64,000 nt of DNA. Origin: Caulobacter mirabilis. Its GTDB lineage: Bacteria; Pseudomonadota; Alphaproteobacteria; Caulobacterales; Caulobacteraceae. How positions within the stretch are numbered: the stretch's first letter is position 1; each line of letters begins with the position of its first letter. The stretch covers positions 186,001-250,000 of the forward strand of contig NZ_CP024201.1 of NCBI RefSeq assembly GCF_002749615.1, read 5' to 3'. A model generated the notes under the pieces. That model saw only the letters and a program-made list of their open reading frames with translations. It was not told the origin of the DNA and did not search any database. Below, piece after piece: positions 28,591-36,710 of this stretch. The position numbers and the translations under genes are program-made.

Positions 28591-29346
28591 ATGGTCTCGG
28601 CCCTCTTCCGGCATGTCGAAGCCCTCCAGGCCGGAGCGCCTTGGGACGATTTCCTCGACGCCGGGACAGGGGTGAACTCCAGCCTCTGGAGCACCGGGCT
28701 CGGAGTATCGCGCTGGGTCGGGGTGACCGGGTCCTCGGGCCACGCCGCCCAGGTGCGTGACGCCGTCGGCGACCGGTTGCGGCCGCAGGACCAGCTGATC
28801 GTCGGCAACTGGACCGATCCGGGCCTGCTGCGCGGCGAACGGTTCGACACGGTGCTGGCGGACTATCTGCTCGGCGCGGTCGAGGGGTTCTCGCCCTACT
28901 TCCAGGGCGACCTGTTCGCGCGGTTGCGGCCCCTGGTCGGGCGGCGCCTCTATGTCGTCGGCCTGGATCCCTATGTCGTCGGCGAGATCCCGGATGAGGC
29001 GGCGGCGATGACGCGGGCGATCGGTCGACTGCGAGACAGCTGCCTGCTTCTGGCCGACGAGACGCCCTACCGCGAGTATCCGGCTGAGTGGACGGTGGCG
29101 GCGCTGGAACGATCGGGCTTTCGCGTGCTGTCGGCGCGGCGCTTCGCCAACCGCTATCGCGAGCGCTGGGTGAACAGCCAGCTGGACATGGCCCTCCGCC
29201 GATTGCCGAAGATCGGCGACGCCGAACTGGCGGCGGCCCTGGAGGTCCGGATCGGGGCCCTGCGCGCGGAAGGGCTGGCGCTTTGTCGCCGCGACGGCGG
29301 CCTGCGCGCCGGCCACGACTGGGTCATCGCCTGCGAGCCGGTCTAG
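28591..29346 (+). CDS. Class I SAM-dependent methyltransferase, probably Zur-controlled
   Basis: 251 residues. SAM-binding motif I is DDFLDAGTGVNSSLW, and the acidic motif II region (LIVGNWTDPGLLRGERFDTV then LADYLLGAVEGF) follows. No additional domain. The start codon is 28 bases past the Zur box. A methyltransferase beside a ZnuD-type receptor might modify a metal-binding compound, or simply act under zinc starvation; the substrate is unknown. The C-terminus WVIACEPV overlaps the convergent mocA-like gene by four bases. Start ATG 28591 follows GAGGAACAG. Confidence 0.85.
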   Translation: MVSALFRHVEALQAGAPWDDFLDAGTGVNSSLWSTGLGVSRWVGVTGSSGHAAQVRDAVGDRLRPQDQLIVGNWTDPGLLRGERFDTVLADYLLGAVEGFSPYFQGDLFARLRPLVGRRLYVVGLDPYVVGEIPDEAAAMTRAIGRLRDSCLLLADETPYREYPAEWTVAALERSGFRVLSARRFANRYRERWVNSQLDMALRRLPKIGDAELAAALEVRIGALRAEGLALCRRDGGLRAGHDWVIACEPV

Positions 29347-29936
29347 GGCCGCTCGTCGACGTCGAACAGGACGCCGTCGTCTCTGGTCTCCACAAGGGCC
29401 AGATCGTCGCCCAGGGCGGCGAGCAGGCGGCCGGCGCCGCGATCGCCGGTCTGCGAGGCCAGGGTCGGATAGAGTTTGGCCGTGAACAGGACGGGATGTC
29501 CGCGCACGCCGCCGCATTGAGGCGCCGCGGCCCAGGCGGCCGTGTCCAATGTCTGGGCCAGGCGAGCGGCGAGATCGTGCGGCACGCGCGGCATGTCGCC
29601 CAGGAACACGAACACCCCGGCGCTGCGCGGCGGCAACGCCGCGACGCCCGCTCGCAGGGAGGCGGCCATGCCCTCGGCATGGTCGGCGGCGTGGACCAGC
29701 CGCAGGCGCTCGACCTGGCGGTTTCGGCTGGCCCAGCGGCTCGCCACTTCCAGCACGCGGCCGTCGGCGCCCCAGACCACCGTCACCGTTCGCACGGGCG
29801 CCGCGAAGGCTGCGGCCAGGGCCCCGTCCAGCAAAGGACCTCCGCCTAGGTCGGTCGACAGCTTGCTTCCGCCGAACCGGCGTCCGGCGCCGGCGGCCAG
29901 AACGATCGCGTCGAGTTTTCGAACCCCTGTCGCCAA
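29343..29936 (-). CDS. MobA/MocA-like nucleotidyltransferase
   Basis: 197 residues from TTG 29936, with GGGGGA four bases upstream and the conserved strand ([20 protein letters not shown]) beginning at once. The G-x-G-x-R-x-G-x-x-K loop binds the nucleotide. [18 protein letters not shown] carries the metal-binding Asp, and [20 protein letters not shown] is the molybdenum-cofactor-type acceptor region. The family attaches CMP or GMP to molybdopterin. As the large Mo subunit above is of the xanthine oxidase class, a CTP-dependent MocA role is the natural guess. It is divergent from moaA (29 bases between), consistent with cofactor synthesis. Confidence 0.82.
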   Translation of the reverse strand: MATGVRKLDAIVLAAGAGRRFGGSKLSTDLGGGPLLDGALAAAFAAPVRTVTVVWGADGRVLEVASRWASRNRQVERLRLVHAADHAEGMAASLRAGVAALPPRSAGVFVFLGDMPRVPHDLAARLAQTLDTAAWAAAPQCGGVRGHPVLFTAKLYPTLASQTGDRGAGRLLAALGDDLALVETRDDGVLFDVDERP

Positions 29937-29965
29937 ACCGTCCCCCGGCCTATGTTGTGGTCCTG

Positions 29966-30997
29966 ATGCGAGCGTATGCCTCCAGTCCGGCCCCGACGCC
30001 ACGGTCGAAACTGATCGACGGCTTCGGTCGCGAGGTGACCTACCTGCGGGTTTCGGTCACCGACCGCTGCGACCTGCGCTGCGTTTACTGCATGTCGGAG
30101 CACATGACCTTCCTGCCCAAGGCCGAGGTGCTGACGCTCGAGGAGCTGGAACGGATCGCCTCCGCCTTCGTCGGACTGGGCGTCCGCAAGCTGCGGCTGA
30201 CCGGCGGCGAACCCCTGATGCGCAAGGGGTTCATGACTTTGGTCGAAGACCTCTCACGGCATCTGAAGTCGGGCGGCCTTGACGAGATCACCCTGACGAC
30301 CAACGGCACGCGATTGGCGGCGTTCGCCGAGGATCTGGCGCGGCTGGGCGTCCGCCGGATCAACGTCTCGCTGGACACGTTGAAGCCGGACCTGTTCCGA
30401 CGCCTGACGCGCGGCGGCGACCTGGCCAAGGTGCTGGCGGGGGTCGAGGCCGCCCAAGCGGCCGGTTTGTCTCTGAAGATCAACGCCGTCGCCCTGCGCG
30501 ACGACAACGCCGCCGAGATACCCGACCTGATCCAGTGGGCGCATGGCCGGGGCCTGGACATGACCCTGATCGAGACCATGCCTCTGGGCGAGGTCGAGGC
30601 CGACCGCACCGACCAGTTCCTGTCCCTGGCCGAGGTCCGGCGGACCCTCGCCAGCTACTGGACCCTGACGGACCTGCCGCTGAACACCGGCGGACCGGCG
30701 CGCTATGTCCGGGTCGAGGAGACCGGCGGGCGGCTGGGCTTCATCACCCCGCTCAGCCACAACTTCTGCGAGGCTTGCAACCGTGTCCGCCTGACCTGCA
30801 CCGGCACGCTGCACAGCTGCCTGGGGCGCGAGGACGCCGCCGACCTGCGCGCGGTGCTGCGGGCCGGCGGAAGCGACGCCGATCTGGCCGACGCCATCCG
30901 CCTGGCGATCGACGCCAAGCCGAAGGGCCATGACTTCCATATCGGGCGCGGCGAGGCCCCGGCCGTGACGCGCCATATGTCGACGACCGGAGGCTGA
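29966..30997 (+). CDS. moaA: GTP 3',8-cyclase MoaA
   Basis: 343 residues. A radical-SAM enzyme that with MoaC converts GTP to cyclic pyranopterin monophosphate. The first [4Fe-4S] cluster is in [26 protein letters not shown] is the SAM-binding GGE motif, and the second cluster is in [20 protein letters not shown]. The protein ends in Gly-Gly, which is functionally required in MoaA. The two glycine codons with the preceding base form a GGAGG ribosome-binding site for moaD. The start at ATG 29966 is the closest to the conserved beginning; there is no strong ribosome-binding site, and GTG 29957 is an alternative. Confidence 0.96.
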   Translation: MRAYASSPAPTPRSKLIDGFGREVTYLRVSVTDRCDLRCVYCMSEHMTFLPKAEVLTLEELERIASAFVGLGVRKLRLTGGEPLMRKGFMTLVEDLSRHLKSGGLDEITLTTNGTRLAAFAEDLARLGVRRINVSLDTLKPDLFRRLTRGGDLAKVLAGVEAAQAAGLSLKINAVALRDDNAAEIPDLIQWAHGRGLDMTLIETMPLGEVEADRTDQFLSLAEVRRTLASYWTLTDLPLNTGGPARYVRVEETGGRLGFITPLSHNFCEACNRVRLTCTGTLHSCLGREDAADLRAVLRAGGSDADLADAIRLAIDAKPKGHDFHIGRGEAPAVTRHMSTTGG

Positions 30998-30998
30998 G

Positions 30999-31235
30999 GT
31001 GGCGCGGGTGCTGTTGTTCGGACGCCTCGCCGACGTCGCCGGCTGGCGTGAGCGGGTGATCGAAGGCGACCGTCTCGGGGACATCCGCGTCGCCCTGGCG
31101 GACGACCTCGCCCTGGCGGAGGCCCTGGCGGGGCCCGGCGTCCAGGTCGCGGTCGACCGGGTGATCGTGCGGGGCGAAGCGGCTCTGGCCGCCGGATCGG
31201 AAGTCGCCTTCATGCCGCCGATGAGCGGAGGCTGA
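30999..31235 (+). CDS. moaD: Molybdopterin synthase small subunit MoaD
   Basis: 78 residues from GTG 30999, one base after the moaA stop. A ubiquitin-fold sulfur carrier: LLFGRLADVAGWRERVIEG at the N-terminus, VAVDRVIVRGEAALAAGSEV in the middle and PPMSGG at the end. The C-terminal Gly-Gly is thiocarboxylated and donates sulfur in the MoaE complex. GGAGG at 31227-31231, made from the Gly-Gly codons, precedes the moaE ATG by five bases. Confidence 0.95.
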   Translation: MARVLLFGRLADVAGWRERVIEGDRLGDIRVALADDLALAEALAGPGVQVAVDRVIVRGEAALAAGSEVAFMPPMSGG

Positions 31236-31236
31236 G

Positions 31237-31686
31237 ATGGGCGTCGTCCTGCAGTCCGAGCCCTTCGACCCCGGGGTCTTGTTGAGCGCCTTCTGCGCCG
31301 GTCGGTCGGAAGCGGGCGCGGTGGCCAGCTTCACCGGACTGGTCAGGGCGGAGGGCGGTTCGACCGAAGTTCTGGAACTGGAGGCCTATCCCGGCCTCAC
31401 CGATGTCGAGATCGCCAAGATCGCCGTCGCGGCCGTCGAACGGTTCGGCCTGCTGGGCTGGCAGGTCACTCATCGCGTGGGCCGGATCGCGCCGGGGGAG
31501 CCGATCGTCTTCGTCGCCACGGCCGCAGGCCATCGCCGCGAGGCCTTCGAGGCCTGCGACTACCTGATGGACTACCTCAAGAGCCGAGCGCCCTTCTGGA
31601 AGAAGAGCCATGGCCCCGACGGCGCCCGCTGGATCGAGCCGACCGCGCGCGATAGGACCGACCTCGAACGCTGGGAGACGCCATGA
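31237..31686 (+). CDS. moaE: Molybdopterin synthase catalytic subunit MoaE
   Basis: 149 residues. It inserts two sulfurs into cyclic pyranopterin monophosphate with MoaD. Conserved features: GAVASFTGLVRAEG, LELEAYPGLTDVEIAKIA, WQVTHRVGRIAPGEPIVFVA and DYLKSRAPFWKKSHG, which contains the active-site lysines. The gene overlaps moaB by four bases (ATGA). Confidence 0.96.
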   Translation: MGVVLQSEPFDPGVLLSAFCAGRSEAGAVASFTGLVRAEGGSTEVLELEAYPGLTDVEIAKIAVAAVERFGLLGWQVTHRVGRIAPGEPIVFVATAAGHRREAFEACDYLMDYLKSRAPFWKKSHGPDGARWIEPTARDRTDLERWETP

Positions 31687-32234
31687 CCTCGCCTTTTCCG
31701 ATCGGCGGCAAGATCGACGAGAGCCTGCCTCTGACGCCGGTCCGGGTGGCCGTGCTGACCATCTCCGACACTCGCGACGAGGAGAGCGACACCTCCGGCC
31801 ACATCCTGGCCGAGCGGGCGAGGGCGGCGGGCCACGAGCTGGCCGAGAAGCGGCTGGTTCCCGATGACGTCGACGCCATTCGGGTTCAGATCAACGCCTG
31901 GGTCGCCTCGGGCGGGGTGGACGTGATCGTAACCACCGGCGGCACCGGCATCACCGGCCGCGACGTGACGCCCGAAGCCGTTCGCCCGCTGCTGGACAAG
32001 GAGATCGACGGCTTTTCGGTGATCTTCCACCTCGTCAGCTACCAGACGGTCGGCCTCTCGACGCTTCAGTCCCGCGCCCTGGCCGGGATCATCAAGGGCG
32101 TCTTCATCTTCTGCCTGCCCGGCTCGAACGGGGCGGTGAAGGACGGTTGGGACAAGGTCATCTCGGCCCAGCTCGACAGCCGTCACAAGCCCTGCAACAT
32201 GGTCGAGCTGATGCCGAGGCTTCTCGAAAAGTGA
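31683..32234 (+). CDS. moaB: Molybdenum cofactor biosynthesis protein MoaB
   Basis: 183 residues, MogA/MoaB fold. In organisms with MoaB in place of MogA it adenylylates molybdopterin before Mo insertion by MoeA. Motifs: [40 protein letters not shown] (the MPT-binding GGTG loop with catalytic Asp) and [18 protein letters not shown]. The start overlaps moaE and the stop overlaps the moaC GTG by four bases, so moaE-moaB-moaC are translationally coupled. Confidence 0.95.
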   Translation: MTSPFPIGGKIDESLPLTPVRVAVLTISDTRDEESDTSGHILAERARAAGHELAEKRLVPDDVDAIRVQINAWVASGGVDVIVTTGGTGITGRDVTPEAVRPLLDKEIDGFSVIFHLVSYQTVGLSTLQSRALAGIIKGVFIFCLPGSNGAVKDGWDKVISAQLDSRHKPCNMVELMPRLLEK

Positions 32235-32713
32235 GCCGGCTCACCCACATCGACGAGGCTGGCAGGGCGCGGATGGTCGACGTCTCCGACAAGCCGGCGA
32301 CGGCGCGCGAGGCGGTCGCGACCGGCCTCGTTCGCATGGACGCGGCGACGCGCGATCTGGCCCTGGGCGGACAGGCGAAGAAGGGCGACGTCCGGGCGAC
32401 GGCCGAGATCGCCGGCGTCATGGCGGCCAAGCGGACCAGCGACCTGATTCCCCTATGCCATCCCCTGGCCCTGTCGAAGGTCGAGGTGGTCGTCGAGCCG
32501 CACGACGAGGGCCTGGCCGTGACCGCCCGGGTCAAGACCACCGGCCCGACCGGCGTGGAGATGGAGGCCCTGACCGCCGTCGCCGTCGCCTGCCTGACCA
32601 TCTACGACATGCTCAAGGCCGCCGACAAAGGCATGACCATCGACGCCGTCCGCCTCGAGACCAAGACGGGCGGCGCGTCAGGGGGCTGGAAGCGCGGCGA
32701 GGCCGCAAGCTAG
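32231..32713 (+). CDS. moaC: Cyclic pyranopterin monophosphate synthase MoaC
   Basis: 160 residues from GTG 32231, overlapping the moaB stop. Partner of Moa[21 protein letters not shown] at the start, [20 protein letters not shown] with the conserved [24 protein letters not shown] and [20 protein letters not shown] with catalytic Lys and Asp. Last gene of the moaADEBC run; no moeA follows. Confidence 0.96.
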   Translation: MSRLTHIDEAGRARMVDVSDKPATAREAVATGLVRMDAATRDLALGGQAKKGDVRATAEIAGVMAAKRTSDLIPLCHPLALSKVEVVVEPHDEGLAVTARVKTTGPTGVEMEALTAVAVACLTIYDMLKAADKGMTIDAVRLETKTGGASGGWKRGEAAS

Positions 32714-32981
32714 CTCCCCTCGAACCCGCGGCTATCCACGTCGACGCGGGGGCCGGCTATGCTCAGCCTGAAGGCCGCCGACCGTATGACGTGGTGATGA
32801 CCATGGTCGAATTGCAGTTTCGCGGGCGGCGTCTGGGGGTCTCCCTGGGCGGATGAGGATCCGGCGCACGCATGACCGGGGATCCGACATGAACCATCGT
32901 CCAGCTGCTGATCGCCGCGCCTGGATGGGAGGAGGCGGCGGATGCGGTGCTTGATTGGGCGCGCGGTCGCGGCCTCCCGCG
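32714..32981. other. Intergenic gap moaC/xdhC with a possible gene remnant
   Basis: No complete gene. On the plus strand, after GGGGATCCGACATGAA (32879-32894), dropping one C at 32896-32897 gives a short coding-like frame, VQLLIAAPGWEEAADAVLDW followed by ARGRGLPR, ending TAG at 32983-32985. It may be a fragment, a chance frame, or another base error. Nothing else is recognised. Confidence 0.3.
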
Positions 32982-33953
32982 CTAGAGCTCCGCGGCCAGT
33001 CGAGCCGGCCCCGCGACGACCGGCTGGGCATGGCGCACGGCCATGATCTCGGCGATGACCGATACCGCCACCTCCCAGGGCGCCTTGCCGCCCAGGTCGA
33101 GGCCGATGGGAGCGCGGAGGCGGGCGAGGTCGCGCTCTGACAGGCCGGCGACACGCAGGCGTTCGAGCCGTTCAGGCATCCGTCGGCGGGCGCCCAGCAA
33201 GCCGACATAAGGCGCTGGCGAGGGCAGGGCGGCGACCAGCGCGGCGTGATCCAGCTCGATGTCATGTCCGCATACCGCCACCGCCGTCCAGGCGTCGAGG
33301 CCGGCCAGCGCCGGTCCGGGGTCCTGGCGATCGTAGGAGACGCCGACCAAGGGCGGCGAGGTCGCGGGGCCTCTCGGGCGGACCAGCCGGGTCTCGAACC
33401 CCGACTGGGCGCCCAGCTGGGCTGTTGCGAGCGCGGTCGGGTCGCCCCCCAGCACGACCAGCCGCCAGACCGGATCGTGGCGCACGACGACGGCGCGGGG
33501 CCAAGCCGGAGCCTGGTCGCCGCAGGTTCGACGGCGTCCGTCGCTGGCCCAGATCGCCGGGCGGCGTGCGTCCAGGCGTCGAAACAGCTCGGCGGTCGCC
33601 GGGTCGTCCGGCGCGATGCGCTCGAGCAGGATCTCGATCCGGGCGCCGCACAGCAGCCGGATGTCGGGCCATGGGCTGCCGGCGCCGTAGATCAGACGCC
33701 GCGGCTCGCCGTCGGCGCGGCAGGCGCGGGCATGCCCGGCGACGTCGCCCTCGACGCAGCCGCCGGAGAGGAAGCCCGACGCCAGATCGGATCCGAACAC
33801 CATCTGGGTGCCGACAGGCCGGGGGCCGCCGCCGTCGAGCGCCGCGATCGTGGCGAGGACCGCGGGCGCGCCGCCGGCCAGAACGTTCCGCAGAGCCGAC
33901 CTCTGGTCGTCGGCCAGGCCGTAGATCGGCCAATCAGGCAGGGGCTCGTCCAT
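32982..33953 (-). CDS. XdhC/CoxI family protein, Mo-hydroxylase maturation
   Basis: 323 residues. The N-terminal XdhC/CoxI domain is recognisable by PVGTQMVFGSDLASGFLSGG and CVEGDVAGHARACRADGEPR; the C-terminal half is a Rossmann-like XdhC_C domain (WRLVVLGGDPTALATAQLGA, VGVSYDRQ, AVAVCGHDIELDHAALVAAL). XdhC proteins bind molybdenum cofactor and help its sulfuration and insertion into xanthine-oxidase-family enzymes. The IorB-like subunit 6.5 kb away is the obvious client in this window. It ends in the gap after moaC, convergent with it, and is divergent from the aminotransferase-like gene. Confidence 0.87.
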   Translation of the reverse strand: MDEPLPDWPIYGLADDQRSALRNVLAGGAPAVLATIAALDGGGPRPVGTQMVFGSDLASGFLSGGCVEGDVAGHARACRADGEPRRLIYGAGSPWPDIRLLCGARIEILLERIAPDDPATAELFRRLDARRPAIWASDGRRRTCGDQAPAWPRAVVVRHDPVWRLVVLGGDPTALATAQLGAQSGFETRLVRPRGPATSPPLVGVSYDRQDPGPALAGLDAWTAVAVCGHDIELDHAALVAALPSPAPYVGLLGARRRMPERLERLRVAGLSERDLARLRAPIGLDLGGKAPWEVAVSVIAEIMAVRHAQPVVAGPARLAAEL

Positions 33954-34052
33954 CGCGTCAGATTAGCGACCGCACAACGGTCTCGATACCGCTTCCTTAA
34001 GCTTCTCCGGGCCATGGTTATCCCGACCTTCACCACAAGCGCAGGAAACCCG

Positions 34053-35096
34053 ATGGGTCGCGCCGCCTTCATCGTTCCGCCGTCGGCTCCGAAAGGGTGC
34101 GTCAAGCCGCGCGCCTTCGGCTGCCGCCTGTGGGACGCCGATGGGGGCGAGCGGATCGATTTCGACATGGCCGGCGGCGCGGCCATCCTGGGGCATGGGC
34201 ATCCGGGCGTCGAAGCGGCCATCGACGCTGGTCCGCCCGCGGAAGCCGACGTACGCGCCGCCCTGGCCGATCTGCTGCCGGGGGCGCCGGGCATCTGTTT
34301 CACCGCCGAGGAAAGCCAGGCCCTGCCGGCGGCGATCGACGCCGCGCGTCGGGCCACGGGCCGTCGCCGCGCCGCCGTATGGGAAGCCTCCGTCGGGCCG
34401 TTCGGCGGGGCCGGAGACCTGGCGGCTGTCGTGGTTGACCCCTTGGGCATGCGGCCCGCTGAGCTGAAACGGATCCGCGAGGACGCCGACGCGACCGGCG
34501 CGGTGCTGATCTTCGACGAAGGCGCGTCCGGCTTTCGCGTCCATGAGGGCGGCGTCCAGGCCCTGTCGGGCGTCACGCCCGATCTGGCCGTGTTCGGCGC
34601 CCAGATCGCCAATGGCCGTCCGATCGGCGCGATCGCCGGGCGTTCGGACCTTATCGCCGCCTTGTCCGAAGACGATCTCGCGCCGCCGCGTCCCGAGGCC
34701 CTGGCGGCTGCGGCGGCGACGCTGACCCACCTGGCCGTCGCCCCGGTCGCCCAGCATATTGGCGTGCTCGGCGCCGAACTGATGGCCGAGGTCACGCGGC
34801 TGGCCGAAGCCGCCGGCGCGACGCGCTGCTTCCGCATGTCCGGCGATCCATCTCTGCCGGCGCCGTTGTTTGGCGCGCCCTGGCTCGAGGGACTGTGGCT
34901 GCGCGAGATGGCGGCGCGGGGCCTCAGCATCATCGGGCCGCACGCGATCAGCGCGGCGCACGACGAGGCCGAACTGGCCCGGCTGATCGCCGCCTACGTC
35001 CGTATCCTGCCGTTGATGGTCGATCAGGCCCGCCCGCCGGAACGTATCCGCCGCGGCGCCTTCGCCTTCGACGCCCGTCCAGAAGGACTCGCATGA
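34053..35096 (+). CDS. Aminotransferase class III-like protein lacking the catalytic lysine
   Basis: 347 residues from ATG 34053, chosen because AGGA lies six bases upstream; ATG 34014 is in frame without a clear site. It aligns with glutamate-1-semialdehyde aminomutase-type enzymes: GCRLWDADGGERIDFDMAGG and ILGHGHPGVEAAI, then GAVLIFDEGASGFRVHEGGV with the PLP-ring Asp. But the segment that carries the Schiff-base lysine (usually LGK-IIGGG-P-GA) reads FGAQIANGRPIGAIAGR, with no lysine. The phosphate-binding SGTEA is replaced by TAEESQ, and about 70 residues of the usual length are missing, including the YHGH segment. It should not be a normal PLP enzyme. The gene overlaps the next by four bases. 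Confidence 0.75.
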   Translation: MGRAAFIVPPSAPKGCVKPRAFGCRLWDADGGERIDFDMAGGAAILGHGHPGVEAAIDAGPPAEADVRAALADLLPGAPGICFTAEESQALPAAIDAARRATGRRRAAVWEASVGPFGGAGDLAAVVVDPLGMRPAELKRIREDADATGAVLIFDEGASGFRVHEGGVQALSGVTPDLAVFGAQIANGRPIGAIAGRSDLIAALSEDDLAPPRPEALAAAAATLTHLAVAPVAQHIGVLGAELMAEVTRLAEAAGATRCFRMSGDPSLPAPLFGAPWLEGLWLREMAARGLSIIGPHAISAAHDEAELARLIAAYVRILPLMVDQARPPERIRRGAFAFDARPEGLA

Positions 35097-35968
35097 ACCC
35101 GTTGCTGTCCAAGCTCGGCCTGGGGTCGTCCCAGTTCGTTCCCGGCGGATCGAGCCAGGCGCGCGGCCGTCCGCCCGAGGTCGAGGTGCGCGAGGTGCTG
35201 ACGATCGCCGCTCGCGCCGGCCTGGGCGTGTTCGACGTCTCCGGCGCGCATGGCCGTTCGGAAGTTCTGCTGGGCGAAATGATGCCGCGGCCCGTACCGT
35301 TCCGTCTGACGCTCAACGCCGCGCGGCCCGACCGCGGGCCGGACTTCGTCGAGGCGGAGGCCCGCGCCAGCCTCGCCCGCATCGCGGTGGAGGGCGCCGA
35401 CGCCATCGTCGCACCGCTGGCCGCGGACCTGTTCAGCCCGCACGGCCCCGCCATGTGGGACCGTCTGCTGCGTCTGCGCGACTCCGGCCTGGTCAAGAAG
35501 ATCGGCATCGCCCTGCACGCCACCGATGATCCGGTCGGGGTGGTGAAGCGCTTCAAGCCTGACCTGATCCAGGCGCCGGCCTCGCTGCTGGATCAGCGCA
35601 TGCTGGCCGACGGCACCCTGGAGCGGATCGCCGGCATGGGGGTCGAGGTGCAGATGCGCTCGATCTTCCTGAACGGCCTGCTGTTCCTGCCGTTGGATCG
35701 TCTGCCGAACAATCTCAAGGGGGCTTCGCGGGGGCTGTCGCGCGCTCGCCGCCTGATCGCCGAGGGCCGCAGCGATCCGCTGCAGGCGGCGCTCGGCTTC
35801 GCCCTGTCCCGGCCTGAAGCCAGCGCCGTGCTGGTCAATGTGGCCGGCGCCGCCGAACTGTCGGCCGTGATCGCCGCCGCCTCGAGTCCGCCGCCGGACC
35901 TCGACTGGGACGAGATGGCGATCGACGACCCGACGGCCCTCGACCCTCACCGCTGGGCCGCCGCCTAG
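35093..35968 (+). CDS. Aldo/keto reductase-like protein lacking catalytic Tyr, Lys and His
   Basis: 291 residues from ATG 35093, inside the previous gene's stop. It follows the aldo/keto reductase barrel: LSKLGLGSSQFVPGGSS, EVREVLTIAARAGLGVFDVS, GLVKKIGIALHATDDPVGVV, PDLIQAPASLLDQRML, VQMRSIFLNGLLFLP. In active members the second of these continues D-T-A-x-x-Y-G-x-S-E; here it is DVSGAHGRSE, so the catalytic Tyr is His. The strand that should bear the catalytic Lys (KT) reads RLTLNAAR, and the one that should bear the His (LLVH) reads AIVAPLAAD. Only the Asp survives. The type is the one usually encoded beside SpsF-like enzymes in surface-sugar clusters. Confidence 0.78.
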   Translation: MNPLLSKLGLGSSQFVPGGSSQARGRPPEVEVREVLTIAARAGLGVFDVSGAHGRSEVLLGEMMPRPVPFRLTLNAARPDRGPDFVEAEARASLARIAVEGADAIVAPLAADLFSPHGPAMWDRLLRLRDSGLVKKIGIALHATDDPVGVVKRFKPDLIQAPASLLDQRMLADGTLERIAGMGVEVQMRSIFLNGLLFLPLDRLPNNLKGASRGLSRARRLIAEGRSDPLQAALGFALSRPEASAVLVNVAGAAELSAVIAAASSPPPDLDWDEMAIDDPTALDPHRWAAA

Positions 35969-36002
35969 GAAGCGACCGCCGGCTCAGAAGGAGCGTTGCG
36001 TC

Positions 36003-36710
36003 ATGATCCTCACGATCGTCCAGGCCCGGATGGGCTCCAAGCGTCTCCCCGGGAAAGCCCTGGCCTCGTTGCACGGGCAACCGATGATCTGGCGGCAGCT
36101 GGAGCGTCTTCGCGGCGCCCGCTGCGGGGCCAAGGTGGTCGTCGCGACCAGCTGCGAGGCCTCCGACGATCCGCTGGCCGGCTGGCTGGTGTCGCAGGGC
36201 CAGGCCGTGTTTCGCGGCGCGCCCACCGATCTGCTCGACCGGTTCACGCGCTGCGCCCTGTCGGCCGGCCCGGTCAGCCACGTGGTGCGGATCAAGGGCG
36301 ACGCGCCGTTCGTCGACGGCCGGCTGGTCGACGAGGCCGTCCGACTGGCCTGGACCACCGGAGCCGCCTACGTCTCCAATCGCGAGCCGGCCAGCTACCC
36401 GGCGGGCCTGGAGGTCGAGGTGGTGACGATGAGCGCCTTGGCCGAAGTTGCAGCGGAGCCTCGCGAGACTCTCGCCCGGGTGTCGCCCACGGCGGCTATC
36501 CGATCCCGACCCGATCGCTTTCGGCAGGCCAGTTTCCGGCATCCGCGCGACCTGTCCGGTTTCGACTGGCGGGTGAAGACCGCCGCGGACCTGGCGTTCG
36601 CGCGTTCGGTCTATGCGGCCCTTCATCCAGCGGACCCCGATTTCGGTCTGGAGGATGTCCTCGACCTCGTCGGCGGCGGCATCGATCTGGCCAGCTACGC
36701 CGCGGCCTAG
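36003..36710 (+). CDS. SpsF-like cytidylyltransferase family protein
   Basis: 235 residues with AAGGAG nine bases before the ATG. SpsF/CMP-sugar synthetase fold: TIVQARMGSKRLPGKALASL (nucleotide loop), VVVATSCEASDDPLAGWLV, FRGAPTDLLDRF and VVRIKGDAPFVDG with a metal-binding Asp. Family members have W-T-V-D-T-P-E-D near the C-terminus, where the Asp binds the second metal; here it is FDWRVKTAADLAFAR with Lys in that place. The usual R-E-H-V-T-P motif reads RETLARVSP. So the active site looks altered, as in the two preceding genes. It is 34 bases behind the aldo/keto reductase-like gene; its stop overlaps the convergent gene's stop by four bases. Confidence 0.8.
   Translation: MILTIVQARMGSKRLPGKALASLHGQPMIWRQLERLRGARCGAKVVVATSCEASDDPLAGWLVSQGQAVFRGAPTDLLDRFTRCALSAGPVSHVVRIKGDAPFVDGRLVDEAVRLAWTTGAAYVSNREPASYPAGLEVEVVTMSALAEVAAEPRETLARVSPTAAIRSRPDRFRQASFRHPRDLSGFDWRVKTAADLAFARSVYAALHPADPDFGLEDVLDLVGGGIDLASYAAA

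Noticed and set aside
29937..29965. Possible molybdenum cofactor riboswitch before moaA
   Set aside because: Only 29 bases separate moaA from the divergent transferase gene, too short for the aptamer.
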